Shown: positions 27,201-35,554 of the stretch, one piece after another
How the letters are laid out: the number at the start of each line of letters is the position of its first letter
How positions within the stretch are numbered: the stretch's first letter is position 1
NCBI RefSeq assembly: GCF_040253635.1
Contig: NZ_JBEJGX010000003.1
Span: forward strand, 992,001-1,056,000
DNA length: 64,000 bases
Direction: 5' to 3'
From: Streptomyces sp. Edi2
Lineage (GTDB): Bacteria; Actinomycetota; Actinomycetes; Streptomycetales; Streptomycetaceae
The notes under the pieces: generated by a model
What the model was told of the DNA's origin: nothing
Database searches by the model: none
What the model saw: only the letters and a program-made list of their open reading frames with translations
Position numbers and translations under genes: made by a program

Positions 27201-27526
27201 GACTCCGGGGTGAGGCGGACGCGCTTGGGCCGTCGGGCGGACAGATCGGTCGGCGCTTCTTCGCCGACTGCCCGGCGGACCGGGAGGTTCTGTGCCGAGG
27301 TGGCGATCAAGTCGGTCGGCGTGCAGTCCAGGATGTCGCAGAGGGTGGCCGGCACCGGCAGAGACAACCGTTCCGGGGTGCCGGAGACCAGGCGGTGGAC
27401 CTGGGAAGAGGAGAGGGTGATGCCGCGTTCGGTCAGGTGCGGCATCAGCTCGGCGACGGTGAACATGCCGCGGGCGGCCATGAGTTCCCGCAGTCGCCAC
27501 CGGTAGCTGATCTGGCGCGGCATCAC
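27197..27526 (-). CDS. XRE-like HTH protein between two recombinase genes
   Basis: 109 residues: YRWRLRELMAARGMFTVAEL then LSSSQVHRLVSG and LCDILDCTPTDLI form a Cro/XRE HTH in residues 8-75, followed by a basic tail. Start overlaps the preceding recombinase stop by 4 bp and its stop overlaps the next start by 4 bp, so all three genes were translationally coupled. This recombinase-HTH-recombinase order is a recurrent actinobacterial mobile module. This member appears intact. Confidence 0.8.
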   Translation of the reverse strand: MMPRQISYRWRLRELMAARGMFTVAELMPHLTERGITLSSSQVHRLVSGTPERLSLPVPATLCDILDCTPTDLIATSAQNLPVRRAVGEEAPTDLSARRPKRVRLTPES

Positions 27527-27790
27527 GAGGTCCTTCCCGGCCGCAGGGCGGCCTCAACCGTGGCGTCCAGGGCCCGACGTAGCGTGCGGGTGCGGAAGTC
27601 GGAGGATACGCAGGTGTAGATCGCGGTCGTGGAGGCGTAGTCGTGTCCGACCTGCTGTTGGACGAACAGCAGGTCGAAGCCGTCTTCGATCAGGTGAGTG
27701 ATGTAGGACCTGCGCAGTGAGTGGAATTCCAACGCGGGATCGAGACCGAGAGCATCGCGGTAGATCGGTACAGCGGTTACCGGTGAGAAC
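27523..27790 (-). pseudogene. C-terminal end of a XerC-like tyrosine recombinase
   Basis: Reads IYRDALGLDPALEFHSLRRS then YITHLIEDGFDLLFVQQQVG, GHDYASTTAIYTCVSSDFRT and a basic tail. The HxLRRS box, the GHxxxxTT box and the nucleophile Tyr in AIYT are all present, but everything upstream of about 27785 is lost, with in-frame stops beyond. First gene of the recombinase/HTH/recombinase operon. Confidence 0.8.
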
Positions 27791-27989
27791 GATCATGGTC
27801 CGGTTGACGTGAGCGTGCTGACGCGGTTCTTGTACTCACGGCGCGCCTTGCGCTGGGCTGGGCGGCGTCCGCCTTGCTGTCCTTGGCCTCGGCGGCGCGC
27901 AGTCCGTCGTCAAACCCTGTCAGCAATTACATCGGACCTCATGGGATTCGAGCCGCCGCGGACCCCCTGATTTCACGGGTTCCTTGGAC
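27791..27989. other. Junction sequence between recombinase relic and TetR gene
   Basis: About 200 bp with no coding region recognised. It presumably contains the deletion breakpoint of the upstream recombinase. Confidence 0.4.
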
Positions 27990-28039
27990 GCGTCGGATGC
28001 CTGTCGTCAATCGATCGCTTGACGACAGGCATCCGACGC
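27990..28039. terminator. Very strong hairpin at the end of the TetR gene
   Basis: Perfect 21-bp arms (27990-28010 and 28019-28039) around an 8-base loop TCGATCGC. The stem includes the stop codon of the minus-strand TetR gene. Confidence 0.85.
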
Positions 28040-28606
28040 CCCCGGTGCGGTGCGCTGCTCCAGGCCGTCCAGGATGAGGGCGAGCCCCGCCTCGAAGGCG
28101 GACTCGTGATCGATCGCCGGCACGTCGGCCGGTAGCGCTGCGGTGCCGGGGCCGGGGTCCGCTTGCTCCTCCAGGGCGCTGCCGACCGTGAAGCGGCTGG
28201 CGGTCAGCATCGCCATCTGCGCGTCACGCTCGGGCACGCCGGAGGTGATGAGGAAGTCCATCTTGCGGCGGATCCGGTCAAGGTCGCCGGCGGGGACGGT
28301 GCCGGCGTGGAGCCGTGCACCGTCCCGGCGCATCAGCAGGGCGCGCCTGAAGCTGCGCGTGTTCTCCAGGAACCAGTCGCGCCAGTCGTCGCCGCGCGTC
28401 GGCAACGGTTGCGCCGCGTGGGGCGCCATCGCCGCTTCCGCCATGGCGGCCAGGAGGTCTTTCTTGGTGCGGAAGTACCAGTAGAGCGACGGCTGCTCGA
28501 CGCCCAGGCGCTTCGCCAGCTGCCTCGTGCTGACGGCGTCCAGTCCGACTTCGTCGAGCAGGCCGAGCGCCTCGGTGATGACGGCCTCGCGGTTCATCTT
28601 GGTCAC
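28007..28606 (-). CDS. TetR-class repressor close to the tetracycline-type TetR
   Basis: 199 residues. The DNA-binding segment EALGLLDEVGLDAVSTRQLA then KRLGVEQPSLYWYFRTKKDL closely resembles transposon TetR, whose recognition helix reads GVEQPTLYWHVKNK, and a TetR_C-type ligand domain follows. Divergent from the FAD monooxygenase at 28676 with two tetO-like sites between. By homology it should release DNA on binding a tetracycline-like or other polycyclic ligand; the ligand itself is inferred. Confidence 0.92.
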   Translation of the reverse strand: MTKMNREAVITEALGLLDEVGLDAVSTRQLAKRLGVEQPSLYWYFRTKKDLLAAMAEAAMAPHAAQPLPTRGDDWRDWFLENTRSFRRALLMRRDGARLHAGTVPAGDLDRIRRKMDFLITSGVPERDAQMAMLTASRFTVGSALEEQADPGPGTAALPADVPAIDHESAFEAGLALILDGLEQRTAPGASDACRQAID

Positions 28607-28615
28607 CTTGCCAAT

Positions 28616-28659
28616 CTATCGCTGATAGGTGACCCTGCAAAGGAATCATTCACTGATAG
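28616..28659. promoter_or_regulatory. Two tetO-like operators
   Basis: CTATCGCTGATAG (28616-28628) has the arms and 3-base spacer of classical tetO (CTATCA-N-TGATAG). A second, imperfect copy CATTCACTGATAG lies at 28647-28659, 31 bp centre to centre. Both are within the 69-bp gap of the divergent TetR/monooxygenase pair. Confidence 0.8.
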
Positions 28660-28675
28660 ATTTTGGGGTGTGGCC

Positions 28676-29926
28676 ATGATCATGCGATCAGGAACACGGT
28701 CCTTGCGGGTCCTCGTCGCCGGCGGCGGGGTCGCGGGGCAGGCCTTAGCGTTCTGGCTCACGCGGGGCGGCCACCGGGTGACCGTCGCCGAACGCTTCCC
28801 GGCGCTGCGGGCCACCGGCGCTCAGGTCGACCTGCGGGGGCAGGGCATCGAGGCCGTCAGCCGGATGGGCCTCCTCGACGCCGTTCGCGGCGCGCTCGTG
28901 GACGAAGCGGGTGTCGCCTTCGTCGACGCCCGCGGCAAGGCCAAGGCGACGATCATGGCCAATACCTCCGGAAAGGGCCGGCAGACCCTCACCTCCGAGT
29001 ACGAGATCATGCGCGGCGACCTGGTACGCATCCTCCACGACGCGACGAAGAACGACACCGAGTACGTCTTCGGCAAGAGCGTGGACGGCTTCGAGCAGGA
29101 CGAGCACAAGGTCATCGCGCACTTCTCTGACGGCTCGTCCGGAGAATTCGATCTTCTGATCGGCGCGGACGGGCAGGGATCACGCATCCGGCGGGTGCTC
29201 CTGCCCCAGAGCTTCGACCCGTACTGGCGCGTCGGTATTCACATCGCCTATTGGTTCGTCCCGCGTATCGCCTCCGACAGCAACATCCGGGACACCTACA
29301 TGGCCCCGAAAGGCCGCCAGATCATGCGCCGCAGCCACAACCCGACTGAGACCCAGGTGTACTTCGCGATGCGGGAGGAATCCGAGGAAGCCTCCGCGAT
29401 CCACCGCGCGCCCGTCGAGCGCCAGCAGGAGTTCTGGGCCGGCCGTTTCCGCGATGCCGGCTGGCAGACCGAGCGCTTCGTCGACGGCATGAGGACCAGC
29501 CCGTTCTTCTACTCCCAGGAGATCGCCCAGGTACGCACCGATACCTGGTCCCAGGGCCGCGTGGTCCTGGCCGGCGACGCCGCGCACTGCGCCTCCCCCT
29601 ACAGCGGCATGGGCATTTCCGGCGGTCTGGTCGGCGCCCACGTCCTGGCCGGTGAGATCAACCGCCGCCCTGGCGACCTGCCGACGGCCCTGGCGAACTA
29701 CGACAGGACGCTGCGACCGTTCGTCAACGAGATCCAGGGCGAGGTCAACCCGCGCCTGCTGCGCTTGGGCATGCCGATGACTCAGCAGGCGATCGACGTC
29801 TTCCAGGCCACCACCGCATTTGCCTGCTTCCTCCGCGTCCCGGAACTCGCCGCGCGCTTTTTCAGGGAAGACCGCGGCGGCGACTGGCAGCTCCCTGCTG
29901 ACCCGGCGCCGATCAGCGCCGGGTGA
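28676..29926 (+). CDS. FAD-dependent monooxygenase, TetX-like group
   Basis: 416 residues from ATG 28676. FAD motifs: VLVAGGGVAGQALAFWL (about 9-25), GADGQGSRIR (DG motif, about 160-170) and GDAAHCASPYSGMG (about 300-313). The segment GAQVDLRGQGIEAVSRMGLL and the overall length match small PHBH-fold monooxygenases including the tetracycline-inactivating Tet(X) group. With a TetR-type repressor and tetO-like sites opposite, a drug- or polyketide-modifying role is plausible, but the true substrate cannot be read from sequence. Confidence 0.9.
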   Translation: MIMRSGTRSLRVLVAGGGVAGQALAFWLTRGGHRVTVAERFPALRATGAQVDLRGQGIEAVSRMGLLDAVRGALVDEAGVAFVDARGKAKATIMANTSGKGRQTLTSEYEIMRGDLVRILHDATKNDTEYVFGKSVDGFEQDEHKVIAHFSDGSSGEFDLLIGADGQGSRIRRVLLPQSFDPYWRVGIHIAYWFVPRIASDSNIRDTYMAPKGRQIMRRSHNPTETQVYFAMREESEEASAIHRAPVERQQEFWAGRFRDAGWQTERFVDGMRTSPFFYSQEIAQVRTDTWSQGRVVLAGDAAHCASPYSGMGISGGLVGAHVLAGEINRRPGDLPTALANYDRTLRPFVNEIQGEVNPRLLRLGMPMTQQAIDVFQATTAFACFLRVPELAARFFREDRGGDWQLPADPAPISAG

Positions 29927-30048
29927 AGACCCGCAGGGGCAGCAGGGACCCGGCGGCCGCCACGATCAGGACGCAGCGCCGGCCGGTCAGGCGAAACGGG
30001 CTGCTCACCGAGCGCGTGCAGGCGGCCCAGGACCAGCGCCCTGGACGG

Positions 30049-30375
30049 CTATCCCTGGTCCTGCCCAGCCCCGTCGCCCTCGTCCAGCTCCAGCGCGTCC
30101 GGGTCGCGCAGCGGGCGGAGAGCTCCGGCGGCCGGGACGCCGGCGGTGAAGCTGTAGCGGCCGAGCAGGTTCAGGTTGCGGTGCTTGAGCGGGGAGAACC
30201 GGGCGATGTCCTCCTCACACATCTCCTGGCCCTCGGCCTGGAGATGGGCGACGGCGGCGTCGATGCAGCGGGGCGTCCAGAGCACGAAGGCGTTGAGAAC
30301 CAGGCCGAGCGCGCCGAGTTGGTCCTCCATCCCGTCGCGGTACGCGTGGTGGATGGTGCCGCGCTTGACCAATTC
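30049..30375 (-). pseudogene. Tn3-family transposase C-terminal relic
   Basis: Minus-strand reading RGTIHHAYRDGMEDQLGALG then LVLNAFVLWTPRCIDAAVAH, EDIARFSPLKHRNLNLLGRYSF and ELRPLRDPDAL-like end is the C-terminus of TnpA from Tn3-type transposons. The N-terminal 850 or so residues are missing upstream of about 30375. No 38-bp terminal repeats or resolvase were seen. Confidence 0.85.
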
Positions 30376-30717
30376 CGTTCCGCCCCCGCACGAAACGCCT
30401 CCGACGCGGGGTTCGGCGCCGCGTGCGATGCCGAGCCTCAATAAACGATCACTAAACGTATGGACGCGAAGGTGGCGGCCAGGTGACCCCCCGCCCGGGG
30501 AAGGCGGGGCGCGCGGTTGCGGCGCCCGGCTCGCCGGCGGGACGGGGCGGGGCAGGGCGGGCAGGGCGGGGCGACCGGCGCACTCCGTCGGTCCTCCGGG
30601 ACAGCCCTCGCCTGACCTTGAGACTATGCAAAGGTGGGCCGGACGAAGGCTCGTTCGACGGTGCTGCTCCCCGGGTACCGCCGGCGGGCGAGGCTGCCCG
30701 GTTCCCGGAAGGCGACG

Positions 30718-31260
30718 ATGACGCAACCCTTCTCGACGCAAGGACGACCTCAACTGCCCACCGGCTGGCGGCGTTTCCTGGCGCGCCTGCCCATCCGCCT
30801 CTACCGCGCGGGCCTCGGCCCGCTCTTCGGTAAACGGCTTCTCCTGTTGCATCACACCGGTCGTGTCACGGGGCTCCGTCGCAGCGTGGTGCTGGAAGTC
30901 ATCGCGTACGAGCGGCACGGCACCCCCAGCTGGACGGTCGCGTCCGGCTTCGGCCCGGCCGCCGCCTGGTACCAGAACCTGCGCCGGGAACCACGGACCA
31001 CTATCCGGTTCGGCAATCGGCGCTACACCGTCACCGCCCGGTTCCTTCCCCCGGAGGACGGCGCCGCCCTCATGGCTCGTTACGCTCCTCGGCACCCGCG
31101 GCTCGCCCGTCGCCTGTGCACCTTCATGGGCTTCGCCGTGGACGGCAGCGACGCCGCGTTCCGCATGGCCGGGCGGTCCATTCCGTTCGTACGTCTGGAG
31201 GCGGCTTCCGGGCAGCGGGGCGGTGAGCAGCAGGGGGGCAGTGAGCAGCGCGGGCGGTGA
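30718..31260 (+). CDS. Deazaflavin (F420)-dependent nitroreductase-family protein
   Basis: 180 residues from ATG 30718, with GGAAGG before it. The DDN/DUF385 signature is clear: LLLLHHTGRVTGLRRSVVLEV, WTVASGFGPAAAWYQNLRREPRTTIRFGNRRYTVTAR. These split beta-barrel proteins use F420H2 to reduce quinones or nitro compounds. The last 20 residues are a Gly/Gln-rich tail not typical of the family. Stands alone next to the Tn3 relic. Confidence 0.9.
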   Translation: MTQPFSTQGRPQLPTGWRRFLARLPIRLYRAGLGPLFGKRLLLLHHTGRVTGLRRSVVLEVIAYERHGTPSWTVASGFGPAAAWYQNLRREPRTTIRFGNRRYTVTARFLPPEDGAALMARYAPRHPRLARRLCTFMGFAVDGSDAAFRMAGRSIPFVRLEAASGQRGGEQQGGSEQRGR

Positions 31261-31931
31261 TCCGTCGCTTCACGGTCAGAAGAGGTGACGGGCATCCCCG
31301 CTGTCGGCCTCCCCGCCGTCTGCCGCGGCCCGTCGGCGTGGGGCGCGGTGGTTCGGCTCAAGGTGCGGGGGTGGCTGTGGGGCCGGCGGGGTGTGTAGAG
31401 AGCGACGGCGGCCGGAGTGGCGGCGATGATGGCTGCCACCTGGCCGGGCGGTGCGGCGCCGGTGGGTGCCGAGGGCGGTCGGCCGGGGTGCACGGTCATG
31501 AGGAGGCGCGGAGGCGGGGGCACGGGGCGGCGGCACGGGCGAGCAGGGTGCGGATTTCCCGCTTCGCCTGGCCGCTGTGGCTCACCGGTGCCGAGAAGGG
31601 CAGTCGGACGTCGTGTCCGTCGCGGGCGCGCTCGAGGCGTAGCACCAGATGCGACGAGGCTAGCCCGGCCGTGATCGAGTCCGGGAAACAGCCCACCCGC
31701 ACTGACTCAGGGAGTCCTGCACCGCATCCAGGAGGAACGAAGCCGAGTTGCTCCTGCCGGCGCTGGAGTAGCAAGCAACGTTCACTCACCGTGGTGGCAC
31801 CGCGGGAGTTGAGCCGGCACCCGAGAATTGACCGTCGCTCTTGGCTGAGGACTCTCAGCCAGGCCCGGATCCGTGACGATCAGCCGAAAATGCGTTGTCG
31901 GCTTTGGCTGGGCTGCGAAAGCATCCGGTGC
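31261..31931. other. 670 bp without a recognised gene
   Basis: Two short minus-strand frames overlap as ATGA near 31499: one ending in LPFSAPVSHSGQAKREIRTL, the next beginning MTVHPGRPPSAPTGAAPPGQ. The overlap hints at former coupled genes, but neither matches a family I know. Treated as unassigned. Confidence 0.35.
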
Positions 31932-32522
31932 ATGGAAGAGCCTGCCGAAAGCCTCAGTTCTGACCAGGTTGAACTGCGTCGGTGGCGCATGAGCGATCTC
32001 GACACCTTGGAACGGGCGATCTACGAGTCTCTGGACCACCTGGTGCCGTGGATGCCGTGGGCAGCCCACCCCGGCAGACAGCAAACCGCTGACTTTCTCG
32101 CCCGCAGGCAGGCAGAGTGGGAGACCGGGCAAGCCTTCGGCTATGCCCTCACATCAGAGGCCACGTTGATCGGCAGCTGCGATCTCATGCGCCGCATCGG
32201 TGAGGGTGGCCTCGATATCGGCTACTGGCTTCACCCTCATTGGACCGGACGAGGTATGGCCACGATGGCCACTGCCGCTCTTGTCCACCAGGGCCTCCAG
32301 CTCACGGGCATCGACCGCATCGAGATCCACCACGATGCTGCCAACCCGGCCAGCGGAGCCGTCGCCCGCCGCTTGGGATTCACTGAGGTCGAACGCATAC
32401 AAGAACCTGAAGGACCCAAGGCTCCTGGCGAATCGGGGATTCGTGTCATCTGGCGGATGACGGCAGACCAGTGGAAGACAAGGAAGCTCAGCATGCCCAA
32501 CAAGCATGCAGAGCAAGGGTGA
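31932..32522 (+). CDS. GNAT acetyltransferase (RimJ/RimL type)
   Basis: 196 residues from ATG 31932. The Acetyltransf_3 order is visible: VELRRWRMSDLDTLERAIYE, a WMPWAAHP loop, IGSCDLMRRIGEGGLDIGYW, the acetyl-CoA pyrophosphate loop HPHWTGRGMATMAT, then HHDAANPASGAVARRLGFTE. Likely acetylates an N-terminal amine or small amine. The last 20 residues are an extra basic tail. No strong ribosome-binding site was found. Confidence 0.88.
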   Translation: MEEPAESLSSDQVELRRWRMSDLDTLERAIYESLDHLVPWMPWAAHPGRQQTADFLARRQAEWETGQAFGYALTSEATLIGSCDLMRRIGEGGLDIGYWLHPHWTGRGMATMATAALVHQGLQLTGIDRIEIHHDAANPASGAVARRLGFTEVERIQEPEGPKAPGESGIRVIWRMTADQWKTRKLSMPNKHAEQG

Positions 32523-32893
32523 TTCGGGTGTTTCCGGTCGCACGCCATCCGTGAGGGCGGCGCCGGCCATGACGGGCGACCAGCATGCTGTGCCTGCCGT
32601 GCAGAACGGTTTCCGCCCGTGTGTCCTGCCGCGCAGCTGCGGCGGTGAACGGACCGCACTCGAATCACGAGCGGCACAGCCTGTACGGCCGGCTCACCCA
32701 GCTCCAAAGCGAGAATCAGGAGCAGCTTGCACCTCCACCAGCCGCCCCGGAGACTCGCCGAGTCCGACGACGACCTCGTCGCCGCCCGGGCGAGCCTACG
32801 GCGCATGACCCGAGTCGAGAACTCGTAGAGCCATGGCTGTCGGTGATCAGACCTGGCCACCCATGCGGTACTGGCACCCGCTTGCCCGAGCCG
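32523..32893. other. Possible relic of a coiled-coil DUF6262-like gene
   Basis: Plus-strand frames read HSLYGRLTQLQSENQEQL and, in another frame, ESDDDLVAARASLRRMTRVENS before a TAG near 32842. Such leucine/glutamine-rich ends occur in small coiled-coil proteins beside tyrosine recombinases. The shift between frames indicates decay. Weak evidence. Confidence 0.3.
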
Positions 32894-34018
32894 TCACGGG
32901 GAGAACCGCTCCGGGCGGAAGTCCGCAAGCATCTCGTCCCTCTTCCCGCTGAGGATCTCCGAAGCAAGCAGTCGGCCGATGACCGGCCCGAGTGTGATGC
33001 CGCTGTGGGAAACGGCCTCGTAATAGCCGGGCACGGACGGCACCGCTCCCACCGAGGGGAATCCATCGGCCGGGATGGGCCGGTCGACTACTCGTGTCTG
33101 TGCGATGCGGGAGTTGCCGAGCGCGGGAACGACGTGCCGTGCCGATTCGTGGAGCAGCCGTGCGAGGTCCGCCGGCTCTTCGCCTGTGTCGATGAGTGCG
33201 TCGACCTCGCGGCTGTGCAGGACCACCGAAGCGTCCCCGTCAGGGCGGATCTCGATGTGAGGCGCGTGCATGGCCCGGTGAACCGGGACCTGAGCACAGT
33301 CGATCCGGGCGACGGCGCCGGGTTCCCGGCGCATCGGCAAATGCCGTTTGATGAGCCCGGCGACGTGGGAGGCGCTGGGGCCGGCTGCATTCACGACGAT
33401 GTCGACGTCGAGACGGCTCCCATCGGAGAGAGCAACTGTCCGGATACTTCCGTCGGCACCGGTGGCGATGTCTGAGGCCGCGGTGCCGGACCGGTGCTCG
33501 GCGCCGGATGCAACGGCCTGGCGGACCAGGCGGCCGACGAGGTGACGCCCGTGCACCCAGGCTTCGTCGGGGTAGAACAGGACCGGAACCTCGTCGGGCA
33601 CCGTGAGAGCAGGTTCGAGGTGACGGCGCACCTCGGCTCCCGTTCGTACCTCGACCCGGTAGTCCCAGCCGGCCAGCAGTCCGGCCGTTTCGAGGAGTGT
33701 CGCCTCCGCTGCGGGTTCGTCTGCCCAGCGCAGGTGGCCGCTGGGATACCACCACGAGTCCGGCCCGATGGTCGCGGCAAGCTCACGGTGTGCTGCCATG
33801 CCCGCGACGTTCAGGTCGAAGTAGGATTTGCGCGCGGTCTTGTTGCTGGCGTTGACCCACGAGAAGGACCAGTTGGTGACGCCTTCGCCCGGTCGGCCTG
33901 CGTCGACGAAGACCACCTTGGCGCCCTGCCGGGACAGGTTCCAGCCCACGCTGGCCCCGAGGATGCCCACACCGATGACAGCAACACGTTCAGGCCGCGT
34001 CGCGGACCCGATCCTCAC
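32894..34018 (-). CDS. DAO-type FAD-dependent amino-acid/amine oxidase
   Basis: 374 residues from GTG 34018, chosen because GGGAGGGG precedes it at good spacing; a start at 34081 would add 21 residues. Rossmann motif RVAVIGVGILGASVGWNLS (about 10-28), the DAO SFSWVNASN loop after the first helix, and the C-terminal FPSVGAVPSVPGYYEAVSHSGITLGPVIGRLLAS signature place it with glycine/D-amino-acid oxidases. Oxidises a C-N bond and makes H2O2. Substrate unknown. Confidence 0.9.
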   Translation of the reverse strand: MRIGSATRPERVAVIGVGILGASVGWNLSRQGAKVVFVDAGRPGEGVTNWSFSWVNASNKTARKSYFDLNVAGMAAHRELAATIGPDSWWYPSGHLRWADEPAAEATLLETAGLLAGWDYRVEVRTGAEVRRHLEPALTVPDEVPVLFYPDEAWVHGRHLVGRLVRQAVASGAEHRSGTAASDIATGADGSIRTVALSDGSRLDVDIVVNAAGPSASHVAGLIKRHLPMRREPGAVARIDCAQVPVHRAMHAPHIEIRPDGDASVVLHSREVDALIDTGEEPADLARLLHESARHVVPALGNSRIAQTRVVDRPIPADGFPSVGAVPSVPGYYEAVSHSGITLGPVIGRLLASEILSGKRDEMLADFRPERFSP

Positions 34019-34081
34019 GAACGTCCCCTCCCAGATCACCAGCGAGCGAACCCCGGTTCCTGGCATGCAAGCACCGGTCAC

Positions 34082-34428
34082 GGCTTGCTGCGGTTGTCCT
34101 TGCTTCCCACCTGGCTTCCGGCCTGGCTTCCCGCCTGGCCTGGCACCACTACCGCTGGAGCCTCATGTCCCAGTCTCCAGGTGTCCACGGTCAAGGTGAA
34201 GCTTCACATCACATCTTCACCCCGGAGCCTGAACATGGTGACCTTTCCAGGGCGAAGACCTGCACCCGACCGGGATCGTGCAACTCGTACCCCTGGCCAA
34301 GGACCGGTAAGCATCGTCGGCCGCCCGCCCCGGCATGCGCCCACAGACCGGGGGCGCTACTCCCGGCGGTGACGCTCATGCTCCCTGACCGGCTGAACTC
34401 CGACCGTACGAGATGAATCGAGACACAG
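34082..34428. other. Intergenic stretch with palindrome GTGAAGCTTCAC
   Basis: No gene recognised. A perfect 12-bp palindrome lies at about 34196-34207, and degenerate 12-bp repeats of the type GGCTTCCCGCCT at 34100-34145. Presumably the promoter region of the MazG-like gene. Confidence 0.4.
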
Positions 34429-34818
34429 ATGACCGAGATCTGGGAGACAATCGCCCGCCTTGCCGGCCGCCTGGAGGAGCACTCCACGCTCCCTCGCGAA
34501 CAGCGCATCCTGCTGCAGCTGCTGAAGATCCAGGAGGAGGCCGGCGAGGTCGCCGAGGCCGTGATCGGGGCCATGGGGCAGAACCCTCGGAAGGGTCACT
34601 CGCACACCTGGGAGGACGTCGAGGCCGAGATCTGCGATGTCATCGTCAGCGGCATGGTCGCGTTGAGCCGGATGAACCCCGAGGCCGCGACCGTCTTCGC
34701 GCGTCATATGGAGGGCATCGTCGCGCGGGACCTCAACACCGCCCAGAAGGTCGAGAAGGCCGAGATGGCGGAGAAGGCGGAGAAGGCGGAGAAAGCCGAG
34801 GGTGTCGAGGGCCGGTGA
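34429..34818 (+). CDS. MazG-like nucleotide pyrophosphohydrolase with repeat tail
   Basis: 129 residues. The all-alpha NTP pyrophosphatase motif is present: EEAGEVAEAV (ExxE Mg site, about 37-46) and EAEICDVIVSGMVAL (ExxD, about 65-70). These enzymes hydrolyse NTPs or dNTPs to NMP and pyrophosphate. The last 25 residues are an (A)EK repeat (EKAEMAEKAEKAEKAE) encoded by 9-bp units, a low-complexity extension not required by the fold. Confidence 0.88.
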   Translation: MTEIWETIARLAGRLEEHSTLPREQRILLQLLKIQEEAGEVAEAVIGAMGQNPRKGHSHTWEDVEAEICDVIVSGMVALSRMNPEAATVFARHMEGIVARDLNTAQKVEKAEMAEKAEKAEKAEGVEGR

Positions 34819-35070
34819 ACGGGGCCGCCATCCTGTGAACCGGCTCGCGCTAGCGGACAAGAGCCGTCCTGGTCCGGGGGCGGATGTAGCAGACCACCGT
34901 GCCCCGAAGTTCCGTACTGTGAACAGGGGTTGGCCTAGTGACAACCCCGCCAGAGCCCCATCAGATCCCCCTTCGGAGCCCAGTCAGAACCCCGCCAGAA
35001 CCCCACCAGCCCCAAGAGATATCCAGCGTCGCGCGACCCCGATGCTGCACCGGGCTGCTTCAGACGCCCC

Positions 35071-35421
35071 CTAGTCTCCCTGTGACCACGCAGCTGACGC
35101 GAGTGACAAGTAGACGCCGAAGTCGCTGAGTCCGGTCGTAGTGCTGACGTCCCGGTGAAGCCTGTCCACGCGTTCCTGGCGGTTGGCGGCCCTGCTCTCG
35201 AACCACTTGGACCTCACCTCGATCACCACGTCCAAACCGCTCCGGTCCAACGGGCCCAGCTCCCGGAAGCGAATCTCCACATCGCCCGGCTGCAAATCCC
35301 CGTCGTACGGTTCCTCGGGACACTCCACGGCCTCGGACACCAGGTGCGGCAGCACCGACCCCAGTTCTCGGAGCTTCGATTCGGCGACTCCCGGCGCATA
35401 GGTCACTTCCACAAGCGGCAT
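35071..35421 (-). CDS. Tautomerase-like small protein
   Basis: 116 residues beginning MPLVEVTYAPGVAESKLREL, with Pro2 immediately after Met as in 4-oxalocrotonate tautomerase-superfamily enzymes, whose N-terminal Pro is the catalytic base. The VEIRFRELGPLDRSGLDVVIEVRSKWF strand-helix-strand fits the fold. Longer than a 62-residue 4-OT subunit, nearer the 115-residue MIF/5-carboxymethyl group. Function inferred only from fold features. Confidence 0.55.
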   Translation of the reverse strand: MPLVEVTYAPGVAESKLRELGSVLPHLVSEAVECPEEPYDGDLQPGDVEIRFRELGPLDRSGLDVVIEVRSKWFESRAANRQERVDRLHRDVSTTTGLSDFGVYLSLASAAWSQGD

Positions 35422-35500
35422 CGGACCACCCTAGTTTCGATCACGTTCGGTGGTCGCGGAACACCAGCACAAAACCACAAGACCACAAGACCACGAGCAC

Positions 35501-35534
35501 ACGGGAGCACGGGAGCACGGGAGCACGGGAGCAC
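35501..35534. repeat. 8-bp tandem repeat, unit ACGGGAGC
   Basis: Four perfect copies between the tautomerase-like gene and the 3' end of the LRV protein gene. Confidence 0.9.
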
Positions 35535-35554
35535 CAGCGAGGTTGGGGCCGACA

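Noticed and set aside
27920..27965. A tRNA-like T-arm (GGCTCGAATCCC on the minus strand) that could be an attachment site
   Set aside because: The flanking bases do not form a 5-bp T-stem, and no acceptor, anticodon or CCA-proximal segment is present.
28163..28675. An upstream extension of the FAD monooxygenase through the TetR gene
   Set aside because: It would run antisense through the repressor and its operators; ATG 28676 gives the normal family length.
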